A stretch of 64,000 nucleotides of DNA, taken from NCBI RefSeq assembly GCF_000205025.1, contig NZ_GL883760.1:1-64000 (forward strand). Direction: 5' to 3'. Positions 53,396 to 63,391 of this stretch are shown here, piece by piece; position 1 is the first letter of the stretch, and the number at the start of each line of letters is the position of its first letter. The DNA is from Parasutterella excrementihominis YIT 11859. GTDB lineage: Bacteria; Pseudomonadota; Gammaproteobacteria; Burkholderiales; Burkholderiaceae_F. Under the pieces are notes generated by a model. That model ran no database searches. It saw only the letters and a program-made list of their open reading frames with translations, and was not told where the DNA came from. The position numbers were made by a program, and so were the translations under genes.

Positions 53396-54383
53396 GTTGG
53401 TATTCTCTCTTCTCGGCTTTTTGGTAGGCCTCAACAATACGAGCAACAAGAGGATGCCGAACCACGTCGGCCGAAGTGAAATAAGTCATAGAGACTCCTC
53501 GAACATCTTGAAGAATGTGCGAGGCTTCGATCAGCCCGCTTCTCTGACCTCTCGGCAAGTCGATCTGGGAGGCGTCTCCCGTAATGACTGCTTTGGAGCC
53601 GAAGCCGATACGCGTCAGAAACATTTTCATCTGTTCCGGAGTTGTATTTTGGGCTTCGTCAAGAATAACAAAAGAAGCATTCAAAGTACGGCCGCGCATG
53701 TAGGCTAAAGGCGCAATTTCAATTTTCTGCTTTTCAAGCAGGCGCTGTGTCTTTTCCGTGCCCAGCAAATCGAACAAAGCGTCATAGAGCGGGCGCAGGT
53801 AAGGGTCAACCTTCTGACTCAAATCTCCGGGAAGAAAACCTAACTTTTCTCCCGCTTCAACCGCCGGACGGGTCAATACGATTCTTTCGACCTCGCCTTT
53901 TTCAAATGCACTGACAGCGGCCGCAACGGCTAAGTAGGTCTTGCCGGTGCCGGCCGGTCCGATACCGAAGGAAACGTCGTGGGAAAGGATGTTGCGAATA
54001 TAAGTCCGCTGCATCGGCGTGCGTCCCTGAAGTCCCTTACGGTTGGTGCGAAGCTCGGGAACAGGCTCTTCTGCAGCCAGCTCTTCAGCAGGCGCATTTT
54101 GACCCACAAGATAGAGCTGAATATCTTCTGCCGTCAGCTCATCACTTTTGCGCTCAGCGATGGCAGCCAAGTCCGTCAAAGCTTGAATGGCTTTGCGGCA
54201 ATTTGCCTGTGTTCCCTTAATTCCGAAAGACGCGCCGCGGCGGGAAATTTCCACGTTAAGGAAATTTTCCAGCTGGGCCAAATTCGAATCCAACGGTCCG
54301 ACCAAACTGGACAGATCACTGTTGTTGATCTGAAGATCTAAGCTTAGAGATGTCTGATCGGATTTCGTTTTAGCTTCAGTCAT
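53388..54383 (-). CDS. ybeZ: PhoH family ATPase (YbeZ)
   Basis: A 331-residue PhoH-like P-loop ATPase, probably an RNA helicase-like partner of YbeY. An N-terminal KH-like stretch (about 20-75) is followed by Walker [12 protein letters not shown] (about 149-159) and Walker [22 protein letters not shown]. Its ATG lies directly against the miaB stop and its 3' end overlaps ybeY, so the three genes are coupled. Confidence 0.94.
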   Translation of the reverse strand: MTEAKTKSDQTSLSLDLQINNSDLSSLVGPLDSNLAQLENFLNVEISRRGASFGIKGTQANCRKAIQALTDLAAIAERKSDELTAEDIQLYLVGQNAPAEELAAEEPVPELRTNRKGLQGRTPMQRTYIRNILSHDVSFGIGPAGTGKTYLAVAAAVSAFEKGEVERIVLTRPAVEAGEKLGFLPGDLSQKVDPYLRPLYDALFDLLGTEKTQRLLEKQKIEIAPLAYMRGRTLNASFVILDEAQNTTPEQMKMFLTRIGFGSKAVITGDASQIDLPRGQRSGLIEASHILQDVRGVSMTYFTSADVVRHPLVARIVEAYQKAEKREYQHA

Positions 54384-55709
54384 TTAAACTAATTCCCCTC
54401 CCAGGGTGTGCGGATAAACCTCATTAATTTTGAGGTTAACCATCTGACCGATTAAGTTTTCGGGCCCATTAAAGGTAACGATACGATTGTTATCCGTACG
54501 GGCAGAGAGCTTCCCTTCGCCCTTCTTCGCTTCTCCGACAACCAGGCAGCGCTGTACGCTTCCGACCATGGACTGCGAAATTTCCTGGGCATGCTGCGTG
54601 TTCAGCGCCTGAAGTCTCTGAAGTCTTTCGAGCTTGACGGACTGAGGTGTGTCATCGGGCAGCTCAGCGGCAGGAGTACCGGGGCGCTTGGAGTACACGA
54701 AAGAGAAACTGGCATCAAACTTGATCTCTTTGATGAGATTCATTGTTTTTTCAAAATCTTCTTCCGTTTCGTTCGGGAATCCGACAATGAAGTCCGTTGC
54801 AATGCTGATGTCCGGACGAATCGCACGAAGCTTGCGAATGATGGACTTGTACTCAAGGATCGTATAACCGCGTTTCATGCCGGCCAAGACGCGGTCGCTC
54901 CCGGCTTGAACAGGCAGGTGGACGTGGTTGGCCAGAATCGGGATCTTGCGATAAGCCTCGATCAGACGATTTGTAAATTCTTTCGGGTGAGACGTTGTGT
55001 AGCGGATTCTCTCAATGCCGTCGATTTCTGCCACATATTCAAGCAGCAGGGCAAAGTCGACGATTTCGCCGTCAGGACCTTCTCCGCGATAAGCGTTAAC
55101 GTTCTGTCCCAGCAAAGTGACTTCCTTTACGCCCTGAGCAGCAAGCTGCGCGATTTCAACGAGGACGTCTTCGACGGGACGAGAGAACTCTTCACCGCGT
55201 GTATAAGGCACGACACAGTAGGAGCAGTACTTGCTGCAGCCTTCCATAATGGAAACGAATGCTGTAGCTGCATCGGCATGCGGAGTCGGCAGACGGTCAA
55301 ATTTTTCGATTTCCGGGAAACTGATATCGACCTGAGGACGATGCTCTTTTTCGTTCTTTTCCAAGAGTTCCGGAAGACGATGGAGGGTCTGCGGTCCGAA
55401 GACCACGTCGACGTAGGGAGCACGGCGAACGATGTTGCCGCCTTCCTGGCTGGCGACACAGCCGCCCACAGCAATCTTAAGATTCGGCTTTGTCTTTTTC
55501 AGTTCTCTGACTCGTCCGAGGTCGGAAAATACTTTTTCCTGAGCCTTTTCTCGAATAGAGCATGTATTAAAAACAACTAAATCGGCTTCGTTGATGTCGT
55601 CGGTTACCTCGTAACCGGCTGCTGCCTTAGCAATATCTGCGATCTTGCCGGAATCATATTCATTCATCTGGCAGCCAAAAGTCTTCAAGTAAATTTTTTT
55701 CGCGTTCAC
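54384..55709 (-). CDS. miaB: tRNA-2-methylthio-N6-dimethylallyladenosine synthase
   Basis: Radical-SAM methylthiotransferase that adds the ms2 group to i6A37. The 441-residue enzyme has the N-terminal UPF0004 domain with three cluster cysteines ([27 protein letters not shown]), the radical SAM motif CSKYCSYC, and a C-terminal TRAM domain. It is the first gene of the operon leading through phoH, ybeY, corC and lnt. Confidence 0.97.
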   Translation of the reverse strand: MNAKKIYLKTFGCQMNEYDSGKIADIAKAAAGYEVTDDINEADLVVFNTCSIREKAQEKVFSDLGRVRELKKTKPNLKIAVGGCVASQEGGNIVRRAPYVDVVFGPQTLHRLPELLEKNEKEHRPQVDISFPEIEKFDRLPTPHADAATAFVSIMEGCSKYCSYCVVPYTRGEEFSRPVEDVLVEIAQLAAQGVKEVTLLGQNVNAYRGEGPDGEIVDFALLLEYVAEIDGIERIRYTTSHPKEFTNRLIEAYRKIPILANHVHLPVQAGSDRVLAGMKRGYTILEYKSIIRKLRAIRPDISIATDFIVGFPNETEEDFEKTMNLIKEIKFDASFSFVYSKRPGTPAAELPDDTPQSVKLERLQRLQALNTQHAQEISQSMVGSVQRCLVVGEAKKGEGKLSARTDNNRIVTFNGPENLIGQMVNLKINEVYPHTLGGELV

Positions 55710-55761
55710 GGTTTATGTCCGGTGGCGGTTAATACAAACTTTCAAAAACTGAAAGTCACTC

Positions 55762-55791
55762 AAAAAGAACAATGCTCCCGCATAAGGGAGC
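55762..55791 (-). terminator. Terminator after apaH
   Basis: On the minus strand GCTCCC-TTATGC-GGGAGC is followed by a T-rich tail ending TTCTTTTT. A 6-bp GC-rich stem. Confidence 0.7.
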
Positions 55792-55804
55792 GCATCTCCC
55801 GAAA

Positions 55805-56629
55805 TTAAAGATTTCGCTTTTCTCCGGGAATACGGTAAATCGGTGCTTTCACACTGAATGTTTCACGATGACGCCCCAGCCGTCTTGCGGTCAGAGCGCC
55901 GCCCCAAAGGCAGGCGGTATCCAGCGGGAAAACATTAGGCACATCGGTCACGGGGCCGAGTGTGGACCAGTGTCCGAAGGCAACAGGCGTCTTTGCCGTT
56001 TTGCGGCCGGGAAACTTAAACCAGGGAATGTATTCAACAGGCGTATCGGCAGGAGACAGTTTCTGTTTGAAATCCATCGTACCGTCAGCGTTGAGATAAC
56101 GAGTACGCGTCAGCACGTTGACCACAGCGCGCAAACGATCTTTGCCGCGAAGATCCGGGCTCCACTGCTGCTTGCCGAAGAGTTCTCCGATCTGGCTCAA
56201 TCCTTTGTCGGAGCGGATAAATTTTTCGACTCTGGAAGCCTGCTTCAGTGTTTCTTCAACAGACCAGGACCAGTGGGTCGCCGCATGGACGCATAAAAAA
56301 CCGTGATCAACCAGCGCCAAGGGTCGGTTTCTCAGCCATTGAATGATGTCCTCGCAATCCGGTGCGTTGAGAATTTCAGAAATCGTATCTTCCGGCGACA
56401 TCGCTCTCTGACCGGCATAAACGGCTAAAAGATGGAGCTCGTGGTTCCCGAGCAGACACTCAGCGCGGTCTCCCATACGCATGACGGTACGGATGGTTTC
56501 AAGAGATTTCGGGCCGCGGTTGACGATATCGCCAATAAAAACCAAACGGCTTTTGTTCGGGATCTGTTGGAGAAGCTGTTCCAGGGTATCAAAACACCCG
56601 TGGACGTCGCCTATGGCATAGGTTTTCAT
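55805..56629 (-). CDS. apaH: Symmetrical diadenosine tetraphosphatase
   Basis: Hydrolyses Ap4A to two ADP and also removes Np-caps from RNA in E. coli. The 274-residue metallophosphoesterase has IGDVHGCFDTL, FIGDIVNRGP, LLGNHELHLL, CVHAATHW and FGHWSTLG, the full metal-ligand set. The segment after CVHA differs from the common CVHAGIPP. It starts 17 nt after the terminator of tRNA-Met on the same strand. Confidence 0.94.
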   Translation of the reverse strand: MKTYAIGDVHGCFDTLEQLLQQIPNKSRLVFIGDIVNRGPKSLETIRTVMRMGDRAECLLGNHELHLLAVYAGQRAMSPEDTISEILNAPDCEDIIQWLRNRPLALVDHGFLCVHAATHWSWSVEETLKQASRVEKFIRSDKGLSQIGELFGKQQWSPDLRGKDRLRAVVNVLTRTRYLNADGTMDFKQKLSPADTPVEYIPWFKFPGRKTAKTPVAFGHWSTLGPVTDVPNVFPLDTACLWGGALTARRLGRHRETFSVKAPIYRIPGEKRNL

Positions 56630-56646
56630 AGCGGGCCTACCACATG

Positions 56647-56677
56647 AAAATGCCCGGAAGCTTTAGAGCTCCCGGGC
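56647..56677 (-). terminator. Terminator after tRNA-Met
   Basis: GCCCGG (56652-56657) pairs with CCGGGC (56672-56677), continued after one mismatch by AGCT/AGCT around loop TTAG. TTTT follows on the minus strand. Confidence 0.75.
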
Positions 56678-56684
56678 GGAATCT

Positions 56685-56761
56685 TGGTGGCGAATCACGG
56701 ACTCGAACCGCGGACACAAGGATTATGATTCCTCTGCTCTAACCGACTGAGCTAATTCGCC
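56685..56761 (-). tRNA. tRNA-Met (CAT), elongator type
   Basis: On the minus strand GGCGAAT pairs with ATTCGCC, CCA is encoded, and the anticodon loop ATCATAA holds CAT between GAGGA and TCCTT. The paired first base of the acceptor stem and the GAGGAATCATAATCC stretch point to elongator tRNA-Met rather than initiator. A lysidine-modified tRNA-Ile cannot be fully excluded by sequence alone. Confidence 0.92.
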
Positions 56762-56857
56762 ATCTGACGATCAAGTCATCAGGGAAGTTGAATATTACAC
56801 AGCTATTTCAATCTGTGCAAGTTCATCAACCCATAAACAGGTGTAATAGTTTGTAAA

Positions 56858-57676
56858 TCAATACCACTGAGCATAGAAATGATGCACAGGACCGTGGCCT
56901 TTTCCGATTTGAAGTTCATCTGCGTGAATGATCGCCTGCGTGATGTAACGCTTGGCTTCTCTGGCTGCCATCGGAATATCCGTAGAAGACGGAAGCAGAG
57001 TTGCCAGAGCAGAAGACAGCGCACAGCCGGTGCCGTGTGTGTTCTTTGTCATTGTTCTTTCGGCACGGTAGCGAATCATGTGGCGGCCGTCGTAAAGCAA
57101 GTCTTCAGAGTAATCCACGCCTTCCATATGACCGCCTTTGAGATAGACCCAGCCGTGACAGCCTTTGAGTTTCCAAAGGTCATTAGCAGCCGCTTCCATC
57201 TGCTCATCGTCCGTAATGTCGACAGATTCAAGCAGTCGAGCAGCCTCGGGCAAATTAGGCGTTATCACGGTAGCCAGCGGAAGAAGTTCGTCGCGCAGTG
57301 TGGCTACGGCATCGTCGGTAAGCAGCGCATCACCGCTCTTTGCGACCATAACTGGGTCCAGAACGATGTAGCGAGGATTCCAATAACGCAGGCGTTCGGC
57401 AACACCCTTAATGAGATTTGAGTCAAACAGCATTCCGATTTTGACAGAATCAATGCGGACGTCTTCGAAAAGAACATCAATCTGCTTTTTGACAAAGTCT
57501 GTCGGGATAGGAATCACGCCGAATACACCTTGCGTATTCTGCGCAGTTGCAGCGGTCACGACACCCGTTGCGTAGCCGCCTAACGAGCTAATCGTTTTGA
57601 CGTCTGCCAGGAGACCGGCACCGCCCGAAGGGTCAACGCCGGCAATGGAAAGTACATTAGGATGCTTGATCTGCAT
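56858..57676 (-). CDS. thiD: Hydroxymethylpyrimidine/phosphomethylpyrimidine kinase
   Basis: Phosphorylates HMP and HMP-P for thiamine synthesis. The 272-residue ribokinase-fold protein has AGVDPSGGAGLLADVKT at the N-terminus, the DPVMVAKSG segment and the anion-hole motif HGTGCALSSALA near residue 208. I prefer ATG 57676, six nt after an AGGTGA ribosome site; GTG 57685 is possible. The first 20 nt overlap the end of waaA, so it is co-transcribed with LPS genes. No other thi gene is nearby. Confidence 0.94.
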   Translation of the reverse strand: MQIKHPNVLSIAGVDPSGGAGLLADVKTISSLGGYATGVVTAATAQNTQGVFGVIPIPTDFVKKQIDVLFEDVRIDSVKIGMLFDSNLIKGVAERLRYWNPRYIVLDPVMVAKSGDALLTDDAVATLRDELLPLATVITPNLPEAARLLESVDITDDEQMEAAANDLWKLKGCHGWVYLKGGHMEGVDYSEDLLYDGRHMIRYRAERTMTKNTHGTGCALSSALATLLPSSTDIPMAAREAKRYITQAIIHADELQIGKGHGPVHHFYAQWY

Positions 57677-58982
57677 TCGTATCACCTTTCAACAACATAT
57701 CGATAACTTGGATTGTCCGCTCGGTGGCTCCGCGCTGTTCCTGCGCGAACTTCGCGGCTTTCTCCCCGATTTCGGCTCGTTTTGCCGGATCGCTCAGCAC
57801 TTCGTCGGCAGTCCGCAGAGCTTCCGTAAAATCAGCCGCGCGAAGGAGCGCACCTTCAGACTCCGCTTTTTTCACAATAAAGTCAAAATTAAAGATACTC
57901 GGTCCTACGATCACCGGAAGTCCGATGGCGCAGGGCTCAATCACGCTTTGGCAGCCGTAATTTTCAAAACTGCCGCCCATGATGACGAGAGAGGAAAGCG
58001 CGTAGTAAAAGCCCATCTCACCCATGCTGTCGCCCAAGACGATCTGAGGGCCCTGCTTGGACAGCACGGTCTTCCAGTCTCGGATCTCAGAGCGCTTGAT
58101 GTATGTGAAACCGCTCTTTTCAATGAGCTTGGCCACCTCCTCGAACCGCTGAGGATGACGGGGCACAATCAGAACCAATCGGTCTTCCAGGACGCCTGCT
58201 GTCTGAGCTTTCTTCAGCGCCTCCAGGAATTTCTGTTCTTCGCCTTCTCGGGAGCTGGCAAGGCAGATGATGTCGCGTTCGGCAAACTTCAGAATTTCAC
58301 GCCCGGTCCTCAGCTGAATCGCGTTCGGCGTGAAATCGAATTTCAAATTGCCCAAGACCTTTACATCGTGAGCGCCTGCTGCTTTAAGACGCTCCGCGTC
58401 TTCTTCGTACTGTGCCAGCGCTATCGTCAGACGCCCGAATGCGTCCTTAATGAGTGAACCGGCTTTTTGTCCCTGCTTAAAGGATTTTTCAGAGAGGCGT
58501 CCGTTGACCAAGACCGTCGGGATTCCGAATTTCTTGGTGAAATAAGTAAGGTTCGGCCAGACTTCCGTTTCCATAAGGAGGCAAAGATCCGGCTGAGTGG
58601 CCTTTAAGAATTTTTTAACTGCTCTCGGAGTGTCGTAGGGCAGATAACACTGAGCGATCCGGTTGCCGAATTTCTGAGCAAATTTAGCACCCACCTCACG
58701 CCCCGTCGGCGTCATGTGCGTATAAAGAATTTCGGTGTTCGGCCAGCGTTTAAGAATCGACTCGACCAGAGAAAACGTGGCGCGGGTCTCTCCGACAGAA
58801 ACTGCATGTATCCAAATTCGGGTTCTGCCTTTAGTGCGCGGCGGATAATGAGCCGTTCCGAATCGCTCGGACCAATGCTCCAGGTACTGCGGCTGCTTGC
58901 GCGAGCGCTTGTATAAATAGAGCATAGCCGCCGGCGCCGCGGCATAAAGCAAACCGCTGTAAATCGGACGTGGAAGAATCAT
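57657..58982 (-). CDS. waaA: Kdo transferase
   Basis: Transfers 3-deoxy-D-manno-octulosonic acid from CMP-Kdo to lipid A precursor. The 441-residue GT-B glycosyltransferase has an N-terminal membrane anchor (YSGLLYAAAPAAMLYLY), the catalytic-Glu context IWIHAVSVGETRA, METEVWPN, and the C-terminal VMGGSFENYGCQSVIEPCAIGLPVIVGP. It overlaps waaC by 4 nt (ATGA) and thiD by 20 nt. Confidence 0.95.
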   Translation of the reverse strand: MILPRPIYSGLLYAAAPAAMLYLYKRSRKQPQYLEHWSERFGTAHYPPRTKGRTRIWIHAVSVGETRATFSLVESILKRWPNTEILYTHMTPTGREVGAKFAQKFGNRIAQCYLPYDTPRAVKKFLKATQPDLCLLMETEVWPNLTYFTKKFGIPTVLVNGRLSEKSFKQGQKAGSLIKDAFGRLTIALAQYEEDAERLKAAGAHDVKVLGNLKFDFTPNAIQLRTGREILKFAERDIICLASSREGEEQKFLEALKKAQTAGVLEDRLVLIVPRHPQRFEEVAKLIEKSGFTYIKRSEIRDWKTVLSKQGPQIVLGDSMGEMGFYYALSSLVIMGGSFENYGCQSVIEPCAIGLPVIVGPSIFNFDFIVKKAESEGALLRAADFTEALRTADEVLSDPAKRAEIGEKAAKFAQEQRGATERTIQVIDMLLKGDTNADQAS

Positions 58983-59926
58983 TGAATTACCTTTTCAAAA
59001 GCGCTGAGCACTTCCTGCACTTGAGGACAGCATCCTACTCCGCCGAGAGCTTTCTTTTTGCCCTCGCCGACCAACGGGACCAATTCAATCGGGTAGTCAC
59101 GGAAGATACCGACAGTGGGTCGTCCCATTGCGGCGGACAGATGCGTCATACCGGTATCCAAACCAATGACGGCATCGGACGAAGAAATCTTTTCCATGAG
59201 CTGTCCGATCGACATACGATCGGGAACCTCGGCTCCGGTGCCGAGTCTTGCTTGGATGCGCAAAACCCTGTCTCTTTCTTCCGGAGAACCCCATGGAAGG
59301 ACGATCTTTTTACCGCGGCGTATGAGTTCGGCGCCCAGTTCAATCCATTTTTCTTCTGGCCAAAGCTTCGTCTCTCGACTGGTATTGCAAAAGAAGAAGA
59401 CACAGCCTACAGACTCCGGAGAACCTTCAAACTTAAAGTTAAATTGAGGTTTTGTTGAACCGAAATCGTAGCCAAGACTTTTCGCTGCCAGTTCCCGACA
59501 GCGGTCCACTGCTGATTTCTGTCGATCGACCGAAGACTTAATGGAGTACAGAACCGTAGCTAAAGGCTCCTTACCCGAGCGCCAGTCGTAACCGGCAACC
59601 GGAGCATTTGTCCAGGAGGCCAACACTGCACTTTTAATCAGTCCTTGGAGATCAATGACTAAGTCGTAGTGTTTGCTGCGAAGCTTCTCACAAAGAGCCT
59701 TGATCTGACCTCTTGTAGATTTTTCAAAAATCCGCTTTTTCCATTTCCTTACCGAGCACTCAATGACCTCGGAAACGCCCGCGACATGTCTGGGAATGTC
59801 TGCAAAAGAATCCTCAACCAGCCAGTCGATTTCGGCATCGGAAATAAAACGCTTGATATCTTCGACGACGGGGACGGCATGAACGACGTCCCCCATCGAA
59901 GTCGTTTTAACGATCAGTACTCGCAT
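58979..59926 (-). CDS. waaC: ADP-heptose:LPS heptosyltransferase I
   Basis: Adds the first L-glycero-D-manno-heptose to Kdo in the LPS inner core. The 315-residue GT-9 enzyme starts MRVLIVKTTSMGDVVHAVPV, has DLQGLIKSA in the N-domain and IGLDTGMTHLSAAMGRPTVGIF in the nucleotide-sugar-binding C-domain. I start at ATG 59926; a TTG at 59935 would add three residues. The waaC and waaA reading frames overlap by ATGA. Confidence 0.94.
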   Translation of the reverse strand: MRVLIVKTTSMGDVVHAVPVVEDIKRFISDAEIDWLVEDSFADIPRHVAGVSEVIECSVRKWKKRIFEKSTRGQIKALCEKLRSKHYDLVIDLQGLIKSAVLASWTNAPVAGYDWRSGKEPLATVLYSIKSSVDRQKSAVDRCRELAAKSLGYDFGSTKPQFNFKFEGSPESVGCVFFFCNTSRETKLWPEEKWIELGAELIRRGKKIVLPWGSPEERDRVLRIQARLGTGAEVPDRMSIGQLMEKISSSDAVIGLDTGMTHLSAAMGRPTVGIFRDYPIELVPLVGEGKKKALGGVGCCPQVQEVLSAFEKVIQ

Positions 59927-59936
59927 TCGCTGCAAA

Positions 59937-61322
59937 TCAGAACGGAAGTTTGGCGTCGGGTGCGACTTTCAAAATCTCTTCTTTAAAGCGATCCTGGATA
60001 CGGGCCAAGGCTTCCGGAGTGTCTGCCTCAAAGCGAAGAACGACCACCGGTGTGGTATTAGAAGGACGAGCCAGCGCAAACCCGTCTTTCCATTCAACTC
60101 GGATGCCGTCGATCGTAATAATGTCCTGAGCGTCGTCGAACTTGGCATTTTCCTTCAGGCGTTCGACCAGTTTGACGTTCTCGCCCTCTTCGGTCGGAAT
60201 CTGCAGTTCAGGCGTCGAAACCGCGTTCGGGAGCGCCTTAAGAGGAGCATTCGCATCTGCGCTGCGGGTCAAAATTTCCAGCAAGCGAGTAGAAGCATAA
60301 ACACCGTCGTCAAAGCCGGGCCAGCGGTCATGGAAGAAAATGTGGCCGCTCATTTCGCCGGCAAAGTCAGCATTGACTTCTTTCATCTTCGCTTTGATCA
60401 GCGAGTGACCGGTGCGGGACATCACACAGACGCCGCCGCGGGACTCAACGTACGGACGAATGTTGCGTGTGCACTTAACATCGTGAACGATAACGGCACC
60501 GGGTTTATGAGCAAGGATATCGCCGGCAAACAGCATCGCCTGACGGTCCGGGAAAATAACTTCGCCGTCCTTGGTCACAACGCCCAAACGGTCTCCGTCG
60601 CCGTCATAGGCAATACCGATTTCGGCATCGCCTTCACGGAGCACCTTCTTTAAGTCTTCCAAATTTTCAAGTTTGGAAGGATCAGGATGGTGGTTCGGGA
60701 AATGTCCGTCAACATTGGTGAACAAGCCCTGAACTTCAACGCCGAGGCGAGTCAGGAGATCAACAGCCAAAGGACCTGCAATGCCGTTGCCCGCGTCGAC
60801 AACCGCCTTAATCGGACGAGAAAGTTTGACGTCGGAAAGGATCTTTTCCATATAAGCGGGAACAACGTCGACCTGCTCATAGGGGCCTTCTTTTTCAGCA
60901 GTGCAGAGCTCGTTGTTAACGATCATTTCATAGATGTGCTGGATGGCCGGGCCGTAAAGCGTCTCATCGGCAAGCATCATCTTCAGACCGTTGTAGTCGG
61001 GAGGATTATGGCTTCCGGTAACCGCAACGCCGCTTCCTGTCTTGAGGTAGACCGTGCTGAAATAGAGCACCGGAGTCGGAACCGCACCGATGTCATAAAC
61101 ACCGACACCGGCTTTACGAATACCTTTCATTAAAGCTGCCTGCAGACGCGGACCGCTCAGGCGGCCGTCTCTGCCCACACAAATGTGGGAAACATTTTTC
61201 TTTTGGGCCAGCGTGCCCAGTGCCATGCCGACTTTTTCGCAGACCTCTTCGGTCAGCGTTTTATCAACTATTCCGCGAATGTCATACGCCTTAAAAATAG
61301 AACGGGAAATCGTTTCAGCCAT
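59937..61322 (-). CDS. Phosphomannomutase/phosphoglucomutase
   Basis: A 461-residue alpha-D-phosphohexomutase of the AlgC/ManB type, interconverting hexose 6- and 1-phosphates for LPS and polysaccharide precursors. It has FKAYDIRGIV at the start, the phosphoserine loop GVAVTGSHNPPDYNG (about residue 105), the Mg loop AYDGDGDRLG, sugar-binding GEMSGHIFF and the C-terminal phosphate loop RPSNTTPVVVLRFE. ATG 61322 fits the family N-terminus; ATG 61331 is possible. It begins the run of minus-strand LPS genes into waaC. Confidence 0.92.
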   Translation of the reverse strand: MAETISRSIFKAYDIRGIVDKTLTEEVCEKVGMALGTLAQKKNVSHICVGRDGRLSGPRLQAALMKGIRKAGVGVYDIGAVPTPVLYFSTVYLKTGSGVAVTGSHNPPDYNGLKMMLADETLYGPAIQHIYEMIVNNELCTAEKEGPYEQVDVVPAYMEKILSDVKLSRPIKAVVDAGNGIAGPLAVDLLTRLGVEVQGLFTNVDGHFPNHHPDPSKLENLEDLKKVLREGDAEIGIAYDGDGDRLGVVTKDGEVIFPDRQAMLFAGDILAHKPGAVIVHDVKCTRNIRPYVESRGGVCVMSRTGHSLIKAKMKEVNADFAGEMSGHIFFHDRWPGFDDGVYASTRLLEILTRSADANAPLKALPNAVSTPELQIPTEEGENVKLVERLKENAKFDDAQDIITIDGIRVEWKDGFALARPSNTTPVVVLRFEADTPEALARIQDRFKEEILKVAPDAKLPF

Positions 61323-61435
61323 CGTTTTCATCCAAAGAAAGAATAGTTACCGATTTTAACGGCTTTAGCGTCCGATGAACTACCGCAAAATGATGGCGGT
61401 AAAATTTGGAGAACATTCAATTTGATCTGTCGTAA

Positions 61436-62380
61436 ATGAACATTCTCAAACCCTCCATGGAGGCTATTCGCAACGCCTCTGTTCTTGTTGTCGGGGATGC
61501 GATGCTGGATCGATACTGGTTCGGCGATGCTTCTCGCATTTCTCCTGAAGCCCCCGTCCCCGTCGTGAAAGTAACTCGCACAGAAGACCGTCTCGGAGGT
61601 GCAGCCAACGTAGCTCGCAACTCCGCCAGCTTAGAAGCCCGTACTTCTTTGCTTGCAATCATCGGCGATGACGAAGCAGGCACCAAAATCATGGACCTCC
61701 TCGAGGCCTCAAAAGTTCGTCCGTGCCTCTACCGCGCGGAAAATTTCACTACGACACTCAAACTTCGCATTCTTGCGCGCAACCAGCAGATGCTGAGAAC
61801 TGATTTTGAATCCTCTATCGCAGGAACAGTCCTTGATCAGCATTCTCACCGCTTTACCTCTCTGCTGCCGGACCATGACGTCGTCATTCTCTCGGATTAC
61901 GGCAAAGGCGGTTTGGACCGCATTGAAAATATGATTCAGGAGGGACGCACTTTCGGCCGTCCGATTCTGATCGATCCGAAGGGAGACGATTACTCCCGTT
62001 ATAAAGACGCCACGGTGATCACGCCTAACCGCAACGAATTAGCTCAAGTTGTCGGCAAATGGAACAGTGAAGCCGACCTCTTTAACCGTGCGCAAAACCT
62101 GAGAAAAGAATTAAATCTGGAAAAAATCCTTCTGACACGCAGTGAAGAGGGTATGACCTTATTTGATGACGACGGGGCTTGGACCGTACCCGCGCATGCC
62201 CGTGAAGTCTACGATGTGTCCGGCGCCGGCGATACGGTCATTTCCGTACTCGGCGTCATGCTCTCGGCCGGATGCGACTGGCATACCGCCGTCTACATCG
62301 CAAACCAGGCCGGCGGCATCGTTGTCGGCAAACTAGGGACTGCGACCGTTACCCCGGAAGAACTCTTTAATACACTTTAA
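61436..62380 (+). CDS. hldA: D-beta-D-heptose 7-phosphate kinase
   Basis: Phosphorylates D-glycero-D-manno-heptose 7-phosphate at C1. The 314-residue PfkB-family kinase corresponds to domain I of HldE (RfaE): VVGDAMLDRYWFGDASRISPEAPVPVV at the N-terminus, LGGAANVARN, and the catalytic GAGDTVISVLG near residue 262. The adenylyltransferase half is not fused, so it must be encoded separately and is not seen in this window. It is divergent from the phosphomannomutase gene and leads hldA-hldD-gmhB. Confidence 0.93.
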   Translation: MNILKPSMEAIRNASVLVVGDAMLDRYWFGDASRISPEAPVPVVKVTRTEDRLGGAANVARNSASLEARTSLLAIIGDDEAGTKIMDLLEASKVRPCLYRAENFTTTLKLRILARNQQMLRTDFESSIAGTVLDQHSHRFTSLLPDHDVVILSDYGKGGLDRIENMIQEGRTFGRPILIDPKGDDYSRYKDATVITPNRNELAQVVGKWNSEADLFNRAQNLRKELNLEKILLTRSEEGMTLFDDDGAWTVPAHAREVYDVSGAGDTVISVLGVMLSAGCDWHTAVYIANQAGGIVVGKLGTATVTPEELFNTL

Positions 62381-62395
62381 CTTGAGGAACTTGGA

Positions 62396-63391
62396 ATGAG
62401 CTTTATTGTTACCGGTGCTGCCGGCTTTATCGGCGCAAATATCGTCAAAGGTCTCAACAACAGAGGCTGCAATGATGTCATTGCAGTCGACAACCTCACT
62501 CAGGCAGACAAGTTTGTCAATCTTGCCGACCATCACATCATTGATTATTTCGATAAGGTCGACTTCATTGAAAAAGTTAAAGCCCGCAAGATCGCAAAGC
62601 CCGAAGCCATTTTCCACGAAGGCGCCTGCTCCGACACCATGGAGCACAACGGCCACTACATGATGGAAAATAACTACCGTTATACGCTCGAGCTTTTCCG
62701 CTGGTGCCAGGAAGAAAAGATCCCCTTCATCTATGCTTCCTCCGCCGCAACCTACGGCGCATCCAATGTCTTTAAAGAAGACATCCGTTACGAAAAACCC
62801 CTGAACGTGTACGGCTACTCCAAATATCTGTTCGATCAGGTTCTGCGTAAAGAAATGCAGAAAGGCCTTACGGCACCGGTCGCCGGCCTCCGCTACTTCA
62901 ACGTTTACGGTCCGCACGAACAGCATAAGGGCCGCATGGCTTCCGTGGCATACCATCAGTTCCACCAGTTCCGTAAAGACGGAAAAGTCAAACTTTTCGA
63001 AGGCTGCTTAGGCTATACAAACGGTGCCCAGATGCGTGACTTCGTTTACGTGGACGATGTCGTCGATGTGAACTTCTTCTGTCTGGATAAATCCGTTTCC
63101 GGCATCTACAACTGCGGTACCGGTAAGGCTCAGCAGTTCAATGACGTTGCACTGACGGTCGTTAACACCTTGCGTGAACAGGAAGGCAAAGCCGCCTTGT
63201 CCCTTGCCGAAGCCGTGAATCAGGGCTTCATTGAATACATTCCGTTCCCGGAGGCATTGGTCGGCAAATATCAGGCCTACACCCAGGCAGACCTCACCGA
63301 GCTCAGAAAAGCCGGATGTGAAGTCAAATTTAAGAGCGTTCAAGAAGGCACTCGTCTGTACATGCTCGAACTTCTGAAAAAATTCGCATGA
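62396..63391 (+). CDS. hldD: ADP-L-glycero-D-manno-heptose 6-epimerase
   Basis: Last step in making ADP-L-glycero-D-manno-heptose, the WaaC donor. The 331-residue SDR epimerase has the NADP-binding [15 protein letters not shown], the Ser of YASSAATYG, the catalytic YGYSKYLFD (Tyr-x3-Lys near 141-145) and the family signature [23 protein letters not shown] lies before the ATG. Its stop overlaps the gmhB start by 4 nt. Confidence 0.96.
   Translation: MSFIVTGAAGFIGANIVKGLNNRGCNDVIAVDNLTQADKFVNLADHHIIDYFDKVDFIEKVKARKIAKPEAIFHEGACSDTMEHNGHYMMENNYRYTLELFRWCQEEKIPFIYASSAATYGASNVFKEDIRYEKPLNVYGYSKYLFDQVLRKEMQKGLTAPVAGLRYFNVYGPHEQHKGRMASVAYHQFHQFRKDGKVKLFEGCLGYTNGAQMRDFVYVDDVVDVNFFCLDKSVSGIYNCGTGKAQQFNDVALTVVNTLREQEGKAALSLAEAVNQGFIEYIPFPEALVGKYQAYTQADLTELRKAGCEVKFKSVQEGTRLYMLELLKKFA

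Noticed and set aside
54591-55580. 329-codon plus-strand frame opposite miaB
   Set aside because: Antisense shadow of miaB without motifs.
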